A stretch of 64,000 nt of DNA, taken from positions 372,001 to 436,000 of the forward strand of contig JAVJQS010000004.1 of the NCBI GenBank assembly GCA_040218815.1, written 5' to 3'. The notes beneath the pieces are model-generated. The model made no database searches, was not told where the DNA came from, and saw only the letters and a program-made list of their open reading frames with translations. Origin of the DNA: JAVJQS01 sp040218815 (GTDB lineage: Bacteria > Bacteroidota > Bacteroidia > Flavobacteriales_E > Vicingaceae). The position numbers and the translations under genes are program-made. Shown here piece by piece: positions 9,341 through 17,989 of the stretch. Every line of letters starts with the position of its first letter. Position 1 is the first letter of the stretch.

Positions 9341-10046
9341 ATTAATTTTAAGCTGCGAACATGCCAGTAATGCTATTCCAAAAGAATATGTTAAGTTATT
9401 TTTACCCTACAATAAGTTATTAAATAGCCATAATGGATATGACATTGGAGCTGAATTACTTTTTGAAGCCTTCAAGTCTCAAATAGAGGTAGATTATTCA
9501 ATTAAAGGATCTTATAGCAGACTATTAATAGAGTTAAATAGATCTTTGCATAATAGTAAATTATTCTCAACTATTACTAAGCCCTTAAAAAGCTCAATTA
9601 AAGCAGAAATAACTGACAATTATTATACTCCATATCGAGCGTCGATTCAAGATAACATTAAAGAGAATATAAATAGAGGTTATACGGTTATTCACCTGTC
9701 ACTTCACAGCTTTACACCAAATTTAAATGGGGTGAAAAGAATTGCTGATATAGGAATACTCTACAATCCCGTGAATAGCTTAGAGAAAGATTTATGTAGT
9801 GCTTGGAAATTAAATTTAAAAGAAAGTCTGCCCAAATTAACTACTAAATTAAATTATCCATATTTAGGAAAAGCGGACGGTTTAACTACCTACCTTAGAA
9901 AAAGGTTTCCGATGAATTACCTTGGAATTGAATTAGAGGTAAAGAATGATTTAATCGGTACAAACAGCTGGGAAAAAACTCAAAGTGAACTTATTAAAAG
10001 CTTTAAAAAGTCACTAATTAATTTAGAAAATCCCATTAATCCTTGA
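9330..10046 (+). CDS. N-formylglutamate amidohydrolase-like enzyme
   Basis: The 238-residue product starts at TTG (9330), inside the end of the GCS2 gene. Family signatures are LSCEHASNAIP, HNGYDIGAELL, SRLLIELNRS, HLSLHSFTP and GIELEVKND, the zinc-dependent NFGAH fold. The family hydrolyses N-acyl glutamate-like compounds; no histidine-degradation genes are nearby, so a role in the amidoligase cassette is more likely than histidine catabolism. It ends by overlapping the convergent serine hydrolase gene by 11 bp. This marks the end of the five-gene cassette starting at 5072. Confidence 0.88.
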   Translation: MKSKLILSCEHASNAIPKEYVKLFLPYNKLLNSHNGYDIGAELLFEAFKSQIEVDYSIKGSYSRLLIELNRSLHNSKLFSTITKPLKSSIKAEITDNYYTPYRASIQDNIKENINRGYTVIHLSLHSFTPNLNGVKRIADIGILYNPVNSLEKDLCSAWKLNLKESLPKLTTKLNYPYLGKADGLTTYLRKRFPMNYLGIELEVKNDLIGTNSWEKTQSELIKSFKKSLINLENPINP

Positions 10047-11547
10047 TAAATTCCATCTTATAAAAATGGAAGTCTGGATTAGGTAAATCTATTTTTAAAC
10101 CAGAAACCTTTCCGTTTGAATCTTGGGAAAACGTAATGTATCCATTGGGTAAGAATCCGTCTTTAAACTTAATCTGATAGGTATTGTAATGCCAATGCGT
10201 CATTTCAGAAGTAAATAATTCTTTGGAAGGCAGCATGGTAAAAACTAACTTCCCTCCTTCTTCTGTAACGCTAGCTTCCCCATAAACCTTATCTACATAA
10301 GTACCAACTAAATCTTCATTAGAGAATTGACTTTTAATTTTAGGTTTTCTTGCTTCTAAACGCTTTTTCTGATCTTCTTCATCACTTGCTTCAGCCCTAT
10401 TGCTGTAGTCCAAGTAAAGTTGAGACCAGTCTTCTCGGATGGCATTTCCTTTGTATTCATCAATCAATTGATACATCAAAGCAGCTGGTAGACTCGTTTC
10501 TCCATTACTTAAAACAATTGCACCTAATTTCATTTCAGGACAAATGAAGATTTTCGAAATGTATCCTGGCAAACCCCCACCATGATGGAATACCTTTGCA
10601 CCTTGATAGTCCATCAAAAACCAACCTAATCCATAGCCCTTGAAGTGAATGCCATTGCTGTTGTCAAAACTTGATGGATCAATAGGTGTTTGTAATTTGG
10701 TGATGTTTTTATAGCTGGCTTCTTCTAGCAAGGTATCGCCATTTACAATGCCTTTATTCAGCCAAAACTTAATCCACTTAGTCAAATCTTCCACATTTGA
10801 ACTAATAGCAGCTGCGCCTCCAGAATTATCATAGTTTCTGACTTTATCAAGTCTTCCTTTAACATGAGGTTCTGCAATATTTAAATCTTTTGGATACCCA
10901 TCAATAGAAGTAAATGAATTATTCATTTCTAAAGGTTTAAAAATGCGCTCTTTAATGAACTTATCCCATGTCATACCACTAACTTGTGTAACTATTTTAC
11001 CCGCTATAATAAACATGATGTTTTGGTAACCATAGTTTGTTCTAAAATCATAAGTCATAGGATAATTGGCAAATCGCTCAATGATTTCTTTTCTTGTATA
11101 ATTGCTGTTGTACCAGAGTAAATCACCATCGAAAGTATCAAAGCCACTGCGGTGCGCCAATAAGTCTTCTACAGTAATCTGAGAAGCAACATAATCATCA
11201 CTTAAGTCAAACGCCTCAATGTAGTCACTCACTTTATCCGTCCATTTTAACTTACCGTCATCTACAAGCATTCCAATAGCAGTTGCAGTAAATGCTTTAC
11301 TTAAGGAGGCTATTCCGAAAGTAGCATCAGTAGTTAATTTTCGCTTAGTTTTTTGATTTGCCACTCCAAACGCTTTTTGATAAACAACCTCCTTGTTCTT
11401 TACAATAGAAATTGCCAAGCCTTGTAATTCAAAGTTGCTTATGGATTCTTGAATATAACTATCAAGTCGCTCTTCTTCTACTTGAGCTATAAGTTGAAGT
11501 GAACTAAATAAGGCAACTGTAAACAAGCATCTTAAACAATTTCCCAT
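10036..11547 (-). CDS. Serine hydrolase, class C beta-lactamase family
   Basis: The 503-residue protein has a signal peptide (1-22, ending near LIAQ) and a beta-lactamase/penicillin-binding-protein-like domain with the SxxK motif ASLSKAF (Ser81, Lys84), the YxN motif GYQN and the HxG motif FHHGGGLPGY. The last 100 or so residues form a lipocalin-like DUF3471-type tail. The family includes esterases, D-aminopeptidases and true beta-lactamases, so substrate is uncertain; the periplasm is the likely place of action. It converges on the amidohydrolase gene with an 11-bp overlap of ends, and lies downstream of the msrA terminator on the same strand. Confidence 0.9.
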   Translation of the reverse strand: MGNCLRCLFTVALFSSLQLIAQVEEERLDSYIQESISNFELQGLAISIVKNKEVVYQKAFGVANQKTKRKLTTDATFGIASLSKAFTATAIGMLVDDGKLKWTDKVSDYIEAFDLSDDYVASQITVEDLLAHRSGFDTFDGDLLWYNSNYTRKEIIERFANYPMTYDFRTNYGYQNIMFIIAGKIVTQVSGMTWDKFIKERIFKPLEMNNSFTSIDGYPKDLNIAEPHVKGRLDKVRNYDNSGGAAAISSNVEDLTKWIKFWLNKGIVNGDTLLEEASYKNITKLQTPIDPSSFDNSNGIHFKGYGLGWFLMDYQGAKVFHHGGGLPGYISKIFICPEMKLGAIVLSNGETSLPAALMYQLIDEYKGNAIREDWSQLYLDYSNRAEASDEEDQKKRLEARKPKIKSQFSNEDLVGTYVDKVYGEASVTEEGGKLVFTMLPSKELFTSEMTHWHYNTYQIKFKDGFLPNGYITFSQDSNGKVSGLKIDLPNPDFHFYKMEFIKD

Positions 11548-11600
11548 AGTGTTATTTTTAGTCGATTTTTAAAAGCTCAAGATAGTGATTAATCTTAAAA

Positions 11601-11626
11601 ACAAAAAGCAGCTTTTAAAGCTGCTT
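11601..11626 (-). terminator. Terminator after msrA
   Basis: AAGCAGCTTT/AAAGCTGCTT arms (11606-11626) with a one-base centre lie 5 bp after the msrA stop; on the minus strand the stem is followed by a T-rich run. It separates msrA from the serine hydrolase gene. Confidence 0.85.
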
Positions 11627-11630
11627 CATT

Positions 11631-12314
11631 TTAATGGCCTTCCTTAAGTAGGTCTGGATACTTGGCTTGAAAGCGTTTCAGCCTTGGAATGGAAACACTT
11701 TGAACGTAAGGGTTTTCCGGATGCTTATTTTCATATTCTTGATGGTAATCTTCAGCTTTCCAAAATTCATCAAACTCCTTTACCTCCGTAACTATTGGTG
11801 CACTATAGGTATTATTACCTTCTAAATCAGCAATATAATTTTCAATAGCTTGCTTCTCATTTTCATTTTTGTAAAATGCAATCGATCGGTATTGTGGACC
11901 CCTGTCTGGTCCTTGCCGATTTAGTGTGGTGGGGTCATGCGATCCAAAAAACACTTTTACCAAGGCTTCAAAGTCTACTTTGGATGGGTCATAAATTACT
12001 TTCACCGCTTCTGCATGACTTGTTGCTCCTCTACTTACTTGCTCATAGGTAGGGTTTGCTTCACTTCCACCAGAATAACCTGAAACAGCATCCTTAACAC
12101 CCTTTACAGACTGAAAAACTGCTTCTACACACCAAAAGCAACCACTAGCAAAATAGGCCGTTTTTAGTCCATCTTTTTGAATCTCTTCTTGGGTTGCTGG
12201 TATTGTAAGTTCATTCTTATTCTCAACATTGACCTTCTCTGCAGTTCCTTTGCAGGCGTGCAGCGTTCCTACTGTAAATAATAGGCTTGTTACTAAAATA
12301 AAGTTCTTCATCAT
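11631..12314 (-). CDS. msrA: Peptide-methionine (S)-S-oxide reductase, lipoprotein form
   Basis: Reduces methionine-S-sulfoxide in damaged proteins. The 227-residue product carries the MsrA signature ASGCFWCVEAVF with catalytic Cys59, plus SGGSEANPTYEQV, SHAEAVKV and DRGPQYRS. The first 21 residues form a lipoprotein signal ending TLHAC (Cys21), so this copy is exported and membrane-anchored, unlike the cytoplasmic E. coli enzyme; a role in repairing envelope proteins follows. No MsrB domain is fused. It is 17 bp downstream of the AAA ATPase gene on the same strand and is followed by a clear terminator. Confidence 0.94.
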   Translation of the reverse strand: MMKNFILVTSLLFTVGTLHACKGTAEKVNVENKNELTIPATQEEIQKDGLKTAYFASGCFWCVEAVFQSVKGVKDAVSGYSGGSEANPTYEQVSRGATSHAEAVKVIYDPSKVDFEALVKVFFGSHDPTTLNRQGPDRGPQYRSIAFYKNENEKQAIENYIADLEGNNTYSAPIVTEVKEFDEFWKAEDYHQEYENKHPENPYVQSVSIPRLKRFQAKYPDLLKEGH

Positions 12315-12331
12315 GACTTGGTTTTAAAAGT

Positions 12332-13807
12332 TTAGTTTTCTTGTTCTGTTGTAAAAAATGAAGAAAGCAAATCACCAAACTGAAAGCTTTTCTCTAAATA
12401 ATCTTTATTCAAATATGAGTATTCCGACATAGCATGAAGCACATATTCCATCATTAAATAGCTACCATCTTCTGGTAAAGCTGGAAATTTTGCCTTTACC
12501 AACTTCTTTAAATCCTTCACTTGGTCAAGCGATTTACGATATTCCTTGTCAGTAAGATCATTCATTAAATCAAGTCGATTGCCTGAAAACCAATTAATAA
12601 TTGAGGTATAAGTCTCAGTATTATCGTTTTTCTTCTTTTTTAGGTCCTTCATTTCAGGGAAAAACTGCAAGGCTTGTGTTCTTATTGCAGCGCGAATCAA
12701 TGCATAACTTACTTGAACTGCTCCCTCCTGTTCTCCTTCATAAACCATCTCAATTTTTCCAATAATTGCTGGAATCACGGCCATTAAGTCACTAATTCTA
12801 ACAGTAGTTTTGCTTTCCCCATTCTTTAGCATCCTGCGCTCTGCAGCACTTAACAAGGTCTCATAAGCTGAAATCGATAATCGAGCTGAAACACCAGACT
12901 TTTCATCAACATATTCACTTTCTCTTGCCTCAAATGAAATTTGCTCCAGCAAATCCTTAAGGATCTCTGGGACAGTTAAATTTTTACATTGACTTGAGGT
13001 TGTTTTCACTTCACTTGCAGTAATTTCTTTTGCCAGCGCAATGCTTTTTGGATAGTGAGTCATTATCTGACTTTGAATTCTATCCTTAAGTGGAGTAATT
13101 ATTGAGCCACGGTTAGTGTAATCTTCAGGATTTGCTGTAAACATAAACTGTATGTCAAGAGGAAAACGCAGTTGAAACCCTCTAATCTGAATGTCTCCTT
13201 CTTGTAAAATATTAAATAAAGCCACTTGAATTCTTGCCTGCAGGTCTGGCAGCTCATTTATAACAAATAAACAACGGTTAGCTCTTGGAATTAATCCGAA
13301 ATGTATCACCCGCTCATCGGAGTAGTCTAACTTTAAGTTGGCTGCCTTAATGGGATCTACATCACCTATCAAGTCAGCAATAGAAATATCTGGCGTGGCC
13401 AATTTCTCTACATAACGATCTGACTTACTTAACCAAGTGATTGGCGTTTTATCACCTTTTTCAGCTACCAAACTTTTCCCAAAATTAGAAATTGGGTTAA
13501 ATGGGTCATCATTTACTTCAGAACCTTCAATAATTGGTATATAGTCATCTAATAATTGAGTCATTAATCGGGCAATTCTAGTCTTTGCCTGTCCTCTTAA
13601 ACCCAATAGGTTAATACTGTGCCGAGCAAGTATAGCTCGTTCTAAGTTAGGAATAACGGAGTCTTCGTAACCGAAAATTCCCTCAAAAACAGTTTGCTTT
13701 TTCTTCAACTTTTGAATGAGGTTGTCTCTCAGTTCGTCTTTAATCGACTTTGATTCGTACTTCGCCTTCTTAAGGTCTCCAAGTGTCTGTAGTTTTTCGT
13801 ATTGCAT
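12332..13807 (-). CDS. MoxR/magnesium-chelatase-like AAA+ ATPase
   Basis: I place the start at the ATG complement at 13805-13807 (MQYEKLQTLGDLKK), giving 491 residues; the frame extends upstream to 13951 but that would overlap the VWA gene by 140 bp with unconvincing sequence. The AAA+ core has a Walker A GLRGQAKT (69-76), a Walker B-like CLFVINELPDL with Asn-Glu in place of Asp-Glu, and a sensor FTANPEDYTNR. It follows the VWA gene with a 4-bp gap. ChlI/MoxR ATPases pair with VWA proteins as chaperones that insert metal or remodel a complex; the client here is unknown. Confidence 0.88.
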   Translation of the reverse strand: MQYEKLQTLGDLKKAKYESKSIKDELRDNLIQKLKKKQTVFEGIFGYEDSVIPNLERAILARHSINLLGLRGQAKTRIARLMTQLLDDYIPIIEGSEVNDDPFNPISNFGKSLVAEKGDKTPITWLSKSDRYVEKLATPDISIADLIGDVDPIKAANLKLDYSDERVIHFGLIPRANRCLFVINELPDLQARIQVALFNILQEGDIQIRGFQLRFPLDIQFMFTANPEDYTNRGSIITPLKDRIQSQIMTHYPKSIALAKEITASEVKTTSSQCKNLTVPEILKDLLEQISFEARESEYVDEKSGVSARLSISAYETLLSAAERRMLKNGESKTTVRISDLMAVIPAIIGKIEMVYEGEQEGAVQVSYALIRAAIRTQALQFFPEMKDLKKKKNDNTETYTSIINWFSGNRLDLMNDLTDKEYRKSLDQVKDLKKLVKAKFPALPEDGSYLMMEYVLHAMSEYSYLNKDYLEKSFQFGDLLSSFFTTEQEN

Positions 13808-13811
13808 GTAA

Positions 13812-14903
13812 CTAAAATCTTTTTCTTTTGTTTTTTTCGTAGTCTGTAAATATATAATTACCCAGTCCTTGAAGGTCAGAGTAGAATGCTTTGCCCTTGT
13901 TAGCTTCAGTAAACTCTTCCACAAACTTTTGCAGATAAGGGTCCCGAGCAATCATAAAAGTAGTGATGGGGATATTTAACTTACGGCATTGTATACCTAA
14001 GTTGATGGTGCGGTTTAAAATTTTTGGATCTTGTCCCCAGCTATTTTGATAATACTCTCCATTTTCTATAATGCAAGTAGGTTTTCCATCGGTAATCATA
14101 AAGATTTGTCGATTACTATTGCGCTTTCTTCGAAGCAAATCCATCGCTAATTCTAATCCTGCAACCGTGTTGGTGTGATACGGGCCAACAGATAAGTAAG
14201 GCAAATCTTTAATCTTCACTTCCCAAGCATCATTCCCAAATACAACAATGTCTAAACTGTCTTTTGGATATTTGGTGGTAATCAGTTCCGCCAAGGCCAT
14301 GGCTACTTTTTTAGCTGGTGTAATGCGGTCCTCACCGTACAAGATCATAGAATGTGAAATGTCAATCATTAATACTGTTGACATTTGTGAGTTGTGATGA
14401 TTTTCAGTGACTTCTAAATCCTTTTCAGTCATACGAAAATCATCAATACCTTGATTGATTTGAGCATTTCTAAACGATTCTGTAAAGGCAATTTGGTCCA
14501 TGGTATCACCAAACTGAAAAGGCCGTCGATCTGCTGTTGCTTCTCCTCCGTTGCCTATAAACGAAGTTTTATGATTTCCTCTGTCTCCTTTTTTTAGCTT
14601 TCCAAAAATTTGCTCTAAGGCTTTCTTGCGAATCAGTTGCTCCGATTTTGCACTAAGCTCCATGTCGCTGCCACTACCCTTCTGCACAAACTTTTTTTCC
14701 TCTAGTTCTTTTCGAAAATCCTCTAAGGTATACTCTGGTGTTGTTAAGCCATGCTCTTCATCTAATTCCTTCAACCATCTAAAACTTTCTTCATAGTCGC
14801 CAGAAGTATGGGTCATGAGTTCCAAAAAAATCTTTAAAAGACGCTCAAAAGGCGTTTCATTATTTTCTTTGGGAATAAAAGCATCAAATCTAAATCCTAT
14901 CAT
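13812..14903 (-). CDS. VWA-domain protein, partner of the AAA+ ATPase
   Basis: The 363-residue product has a helical N-terminal region with many charged residues (1-165), then a von Willebrand A domain with a complete MIDAS: DISHS (Asp181, Ser183, Ser185), the HTNTVAGLEL threonine region, and FMITDGKPT. There is no signal peptide or membrane segment, so it is cytoplasmic. It stands 4 bp before the ATPase gene, the classic MoxR/VWA or ChlI/ChlD-like arrangement. The gene is divergent from the phosphatase gene at 15024 across a 120-bp spacer. Confidence 0.88.
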   Translation of the reverse strand: MIGFRFDAFIPKENNETPFERLLKIFLELMTHTSGDYEESFRWLKELDEEHGLTTPEYTLEDFRKELEEKKFVQKGSGSDMELSAKSEQLIRKKALEQIFGKLKKGDRGNHKTSFIGNGGEATADRRPFQFGDTMDQIAFTESFRNAQINQGIDDFRMTEKDLEVTENHHNSQMSTVLMIDISHSMILYGEDRITPAKKVAMALAELITTKYPKDSLDIVVFGNDAWEVKIKDLPYLSVGPYHTNTVAGLELAMDLLRRKRNSNRQIFMITDGKPTCIIENGEYYQNSWGQDPKILNRTINLGIQCRKLNIPITTFMIARDPYLQKFVEEFTEANKGKAFYSDLQGLGNYIFTDYEKNKRKRF

Positions 14904-14967
14904 AATTGTGTTCTGTAAAATTAAACCAAGAATTTAAAACAAAGTTTTGCAAAATGTAGTATATGTT

Positions 14968-15001
14968 TTCTAAAAGACAGATATCAAGTCTTCTTTTAGA
15001 A
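14968..15001. promoter_or_regulatory. Inverted repeat in the divergent VWA/phosphatase spacer
   Basis: TTCTAAAAGA (14968-14977) and TCTTTTAGAA (14992-15001) form a 10-bp perfect inverted repeat with a 14-bp centre between two divergent genes. It could be a regulator site or an mRNA hairpin for the 15024 gene. No regulator is assigned. Confidence 0.4.
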
Positions 15002-15023
15002 ATATTAACTTCGTGGCACTTAA

Positions 15024-17144
15024 ATGTCATTTCGCTTTATGAGGAATCGTTTTCTTTCACTTCTTTTATCATTTATTTTTTCTTCAACATTGTCTGCTGT
15101 TGAAAAGGAGCATGAATACACCTCAATTTCTTCAGTTATCAACTTTAAACACTTAGCTAAAAATGCCCTATTGCTAGAAGATTCAGAGTCTAAATATAGT
15201 CTAAAAGAAATTCTGAGCGACAAGCAGTTAAAAGGACAATTTACTACTCCCTCTGTAAACATCCCTTACTTAGATTTTACGAACTCTACATATTGGATGA
15301 AGGTGAAAGTGCATAACGATACCTCAATAAAAAAATCATATTACCTAGAATTGGCTAGGCCACTGACAAATTTGATAAACCTATATGTAATTAACGAAAA
15401 TGGTGACATTCAAAAACACTATCAGGCAGGTGATGATTTGCCCTTTCAAGATCGCCCATACTTGCATCGAAAATTCATTTTTCCCATTCATTTTGAAGCC
15501 AATAGCAAGCATACTTTAGTTATAGAAACAAAAAGTGATGGAGAAATATTAAAACTACCAGTGAAACTATGGAACATTGATGCATTTACCCAGTTTGTTT
15601 CAATGGAAAACTTTTTTCTAGGGTTGTTCTATGGATTTCTAGTCCTCGTTTTTGTGCTTTTTAGTTTTTTCGCCATTGCATTACGCAAATCAGTTTATGT
15701 TGTATTTATAGGCTATGTGTTGTTCTTAGGCTTATTTCAATTCGCTTTAGATGGTTTTGCCTTTCAGTTTTTCTGGCCTAATTCTCCGTGGATGGGTAAT
15801 CATTCAATATTGATTTTCGCAGCCATTTCAATGTTGTTTATTTTGGGCTATGCCCACTCAATCTTGGAATTTCAAACACTCAATAAGACTTATTTTAATA
15901 TCTATAAAGCATTTTATGTATTAGTGAGTATCGGTCTACTTACAAGTTTTACCTCTGGGGTTGTTTATGAATTAACCTTTCCTATCTTGAACGGCCTACA
16001 GGTGATTATGTCCTTTTATTTCTTCCTAGGAATTTATTTAAAATTTAAGCAAGGGAAAACACCAACTTGGCCACTTACAATGGGTTTTGTCTTCTTATGG
16101 CTTGGTGCTATGGTATTTGTATTAGCGAATGTAAACATCATTGAAAACGAATTTCTGGCTGCCAACACTCTAAAACTTGGATCAGCTATTGAAGTCACCT
16201 TTCTCTCAATAGCAATGGCGGGCCAGTATAGAGAAACCCAACGAGATAAATTGGAAGCCCAAGATGAAGCCTACAAACGCTTGGAAGAAATCAATGACCT
16301 CAAGAACCTACAAACTGAAAAATTAGAGCAGCAAGTAAAAGAACGCACTTTTGAAATTTCAGAAAAGAATGATATACTTACTTCTCAGAACAAAGAAATT
16401 ATAAACAGCATCAATTATGCTAAGCGTTTACAGGACGCTATTCTGCCCTCTAAAAAACTTATGGAAGCTTGTTTTAAAGCTTCAGGCATCCTATTTCTAC
16501 CGAAAGACATTGTATCGGGTGATTTTTACTGGATGGAAGCTACTCAAGATAAGGTTTATTTTGCCGTAGCAGATTGCACTGGCCACGGAGTACCAGGGGC
16601 ATTAGTAAGTGTAGTTGGACACAATGCCTTAAATCGTTGCGTGAACGAAATGAAATTAAAAGATCCTGGTGAAATACTCGATCGATTGACAGATTTAGTT
16701 GAGCATACATTTACCAAAGATAAATCAGAAGAATCAAGCATGAACGACGGCATGGACATCTGCTTATGCGTTTGGGATTATAAACAAAGCTTGAAATATG
16801 CAGGTGCATTTAACCCGCTCTACTTAATTCGAGATGGAGAATTGATGGAGTTCAAAGGGGATAAGCAGCCCATAGGGAAATTCATTAAGCGTGATCCTTT
16901 TACGACCTACAAAATTAACCTACAAAAAGATGACTCTATCTATTTATTTTCTGATGGTTATGCTGACCAGTTTGGCGGAGAACGTGGAAAGAAGTTAAAG
17001 TACTCTGTATTTAAGGAATACTTATTGGCAGTAAATCAAGCTCCGGCAAGTGAGTTATCTGAAACCTTAAATCAACGGTTTATAGAATGGAAAGGTGATG
17101 AAGATCAAATTGACGATGTGTGTATTATGAATGTACGGTTTTAA
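15024..17144 (+). CDS. 7TMR-DISM receptor with SpoIIE-type PP2C phosphatase output
   Basis: A 706-residue sensor. It begins with a signal peptide (Met6 at 15039 is an alternative start), followed by a periplasmic 7TMR-DISMED2-like domain (about 30-185), seven hydrophobic segments (about 195-395), a coiled coil (about 400-465) and a SpoIIE-type PP2C phosphatase (about 475-706). Phosphatase motifs are DIVSGDFYW, VADCTGHGVPGA and DDSIYLFSDGYADQFGG, with the metal-binding aspartates. Such proteins usually dephosphorylate STAS-domain anti-anti-sigma factors in partner-switching systems. No kinase or anti-sigma factor gene is adjacent, so the partner is encoded elsewhere or is one of the STAS-like proteins at 44-45 kb (speculation). 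Confidence 0.93.
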   Translation: MSFRFMRNRFLSLLLSFIFSSTLSAVEKEHEYTSISSVINFKHLAKNALLLEDSESKYSLKEILSDKQLKGQFTTPSVNIPYLDFTNSTYWMKVKVHNDTSIKKSYYLELARPLTNLINLYVINENGDIQKHYQAGDDLPFQDRPYLHRKFIFPIHFEANSKHTLVIETKSDGEILKLPVKLWNIDAFTQFVSMENFFLGLFYGFLVLVFVLFSFFAIALRKSVYVVFIGYVLFLGLFQFALDGFAFQFFWPNSPWMGNHSILIFAAISMLFILGYAHSILEFQTLNKTYFNIYKAFYVLVSIGLLTSFTSGVVYELTFPILNGLQVIMSFYFFLGIYLKFKQGKTPTWPLTMGFVFLWLGAMVFVLANVNIIENEFLAANTLKLGSAIEVTFLSIAMAGQYRETQRDKLEAQDEAYKRLEEINDLKNLQTEKLEQQVKERTFEISEKNDILTSQNKEIINSINYAKRLQDAILPSKKLMEACFKASGILFLPKDIVSGDFYWMEATQDKVYFAVADCTGHGVPGALVSVVGHNALNRCVNEMKLKDPGEILDRLTDLVEHTFTKDKSEESSMNDGMDICLCVWDYKQSLKYAGAFNPLYLIRDGELMEFKGDKQPIGKFIKRDPFTTYKINLQKDDSIYLFSDGYADQFGGERGKKLKYSVFKEYLLAVNQAPASELSETLNQRFIEWKGDEDQIDDVCIMNVRF

Positions 17145-17206
17145 GTCGCTGTTGATATTCCAAAAAAGCTCTAGTCGTGCTTATTATTTTCATCAAGCCC
17201 CTCTAC

Positions 17207-17980
17207 TAATCATAGTGTCTTCTTTATGGAATAGCATTATAAGTTCTTTTATAGTAGAAGCTATAACACCAAGTATCACAAAGCAGCCGTTGGCTGTCAC
17301 AAAGGCACACAGAGGGTTTAGTAGTAAGTAATAAATACTGTTTAGATTAAGTATAGACTTTCTATCAATAAAAGTCTCCGCACAACTCTGTGTTTTCTCT
17401 ATGAAGCTCTGTGGAATAGCATTTTAAGTTCATTTTAAAGTAAAGGTTATTACACCATTTTCACAAAGCAGCCGTTGGCTGTCACAAAGGCTCACTGAGG
17501 GGTAAGCAACATGTAGTAAATACTGTTTAGATTAAGTATAGATTTTCTATCAATAAAAGCCTCCGCGCATCTCTGTGTTTTCTCTATGAAGCTCTGTGGA
17601 ATAGCAATTAAAGTTCTTTTATAGCAAAAGCTATTACACTATTTTCACAAAGCAGCCGTTGGCTGTCACAAAGGCACACAGAGGGTTTAGTAGTAAGTAA
17701 TAAATACTGTTTAGATTAAGTATGGATATTCTATCAATAAAAGCCTCCGCGCAACTCTGTGTATACTCTGTGAAGCTCTGTGGAATAGCAATTAAAGTTC
17801 TTTTTAAAGTAAAGGCGATTACACCATTTTCACAAAGCAGCCGTTGGCTGGCACAAAGGCTCACTGAGGGTTTAGTAGTAAGTAATAAATACTGTTTAGA
17901 TTAAGTATAGATTTTCTATCAATAAAAGCCTCCGCGCATCTCTGTGTATACTCTGTGAAGCTCTGTGGAGTAACAATTAA
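17207..17980. repeat. Tandem array of four ~185-bp repeats
   Basis: The anchor CACAAAGCAGCCGTTGGCTG starts at 17277, 17462, 17646 and 17831, so the period is 185, 184 and 185 bp; a degenerate partial unit precedes and a partial unit follows. Each unit holds a small hairpin (CAGCC-GTT-GGCTG), a CACAAAGGC-CACAGAGG phrase and a CTCTGTG phrase pair reading in the opposite sense. Copies differ by scattered substitutions. Short open frames inside are by-products of the repeat. The array fills the whole convergent gap between the phosphatase and the secreted protein gene, so no promoter needs to be there. Confidence 0.92.
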
Positions 17981-17989
17981 GAAATTGTC

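Noticed and set aside
13808..13951. 48-residue N-terminal extension of the AAA+ protein up to 13951
   Set aside because: It would lie inside the end of the VWA gene, and the sequence lacks family similarity; ATG at 13807 leaves a normal 4-bp gap.
17131..17904. Short open frames within the 185-bp repeats (17131-17331 +, 17634-17864 -, 17722-17904 +)
   Set aside because: They recur with the repeat period, lack start signals and show no protein-like conservation; they are by-products of the array.
17207..17980. CRISPR array
   Set aside because: Units are ~185 bp and repeated end to end without unique spacers; no cas genes are present.
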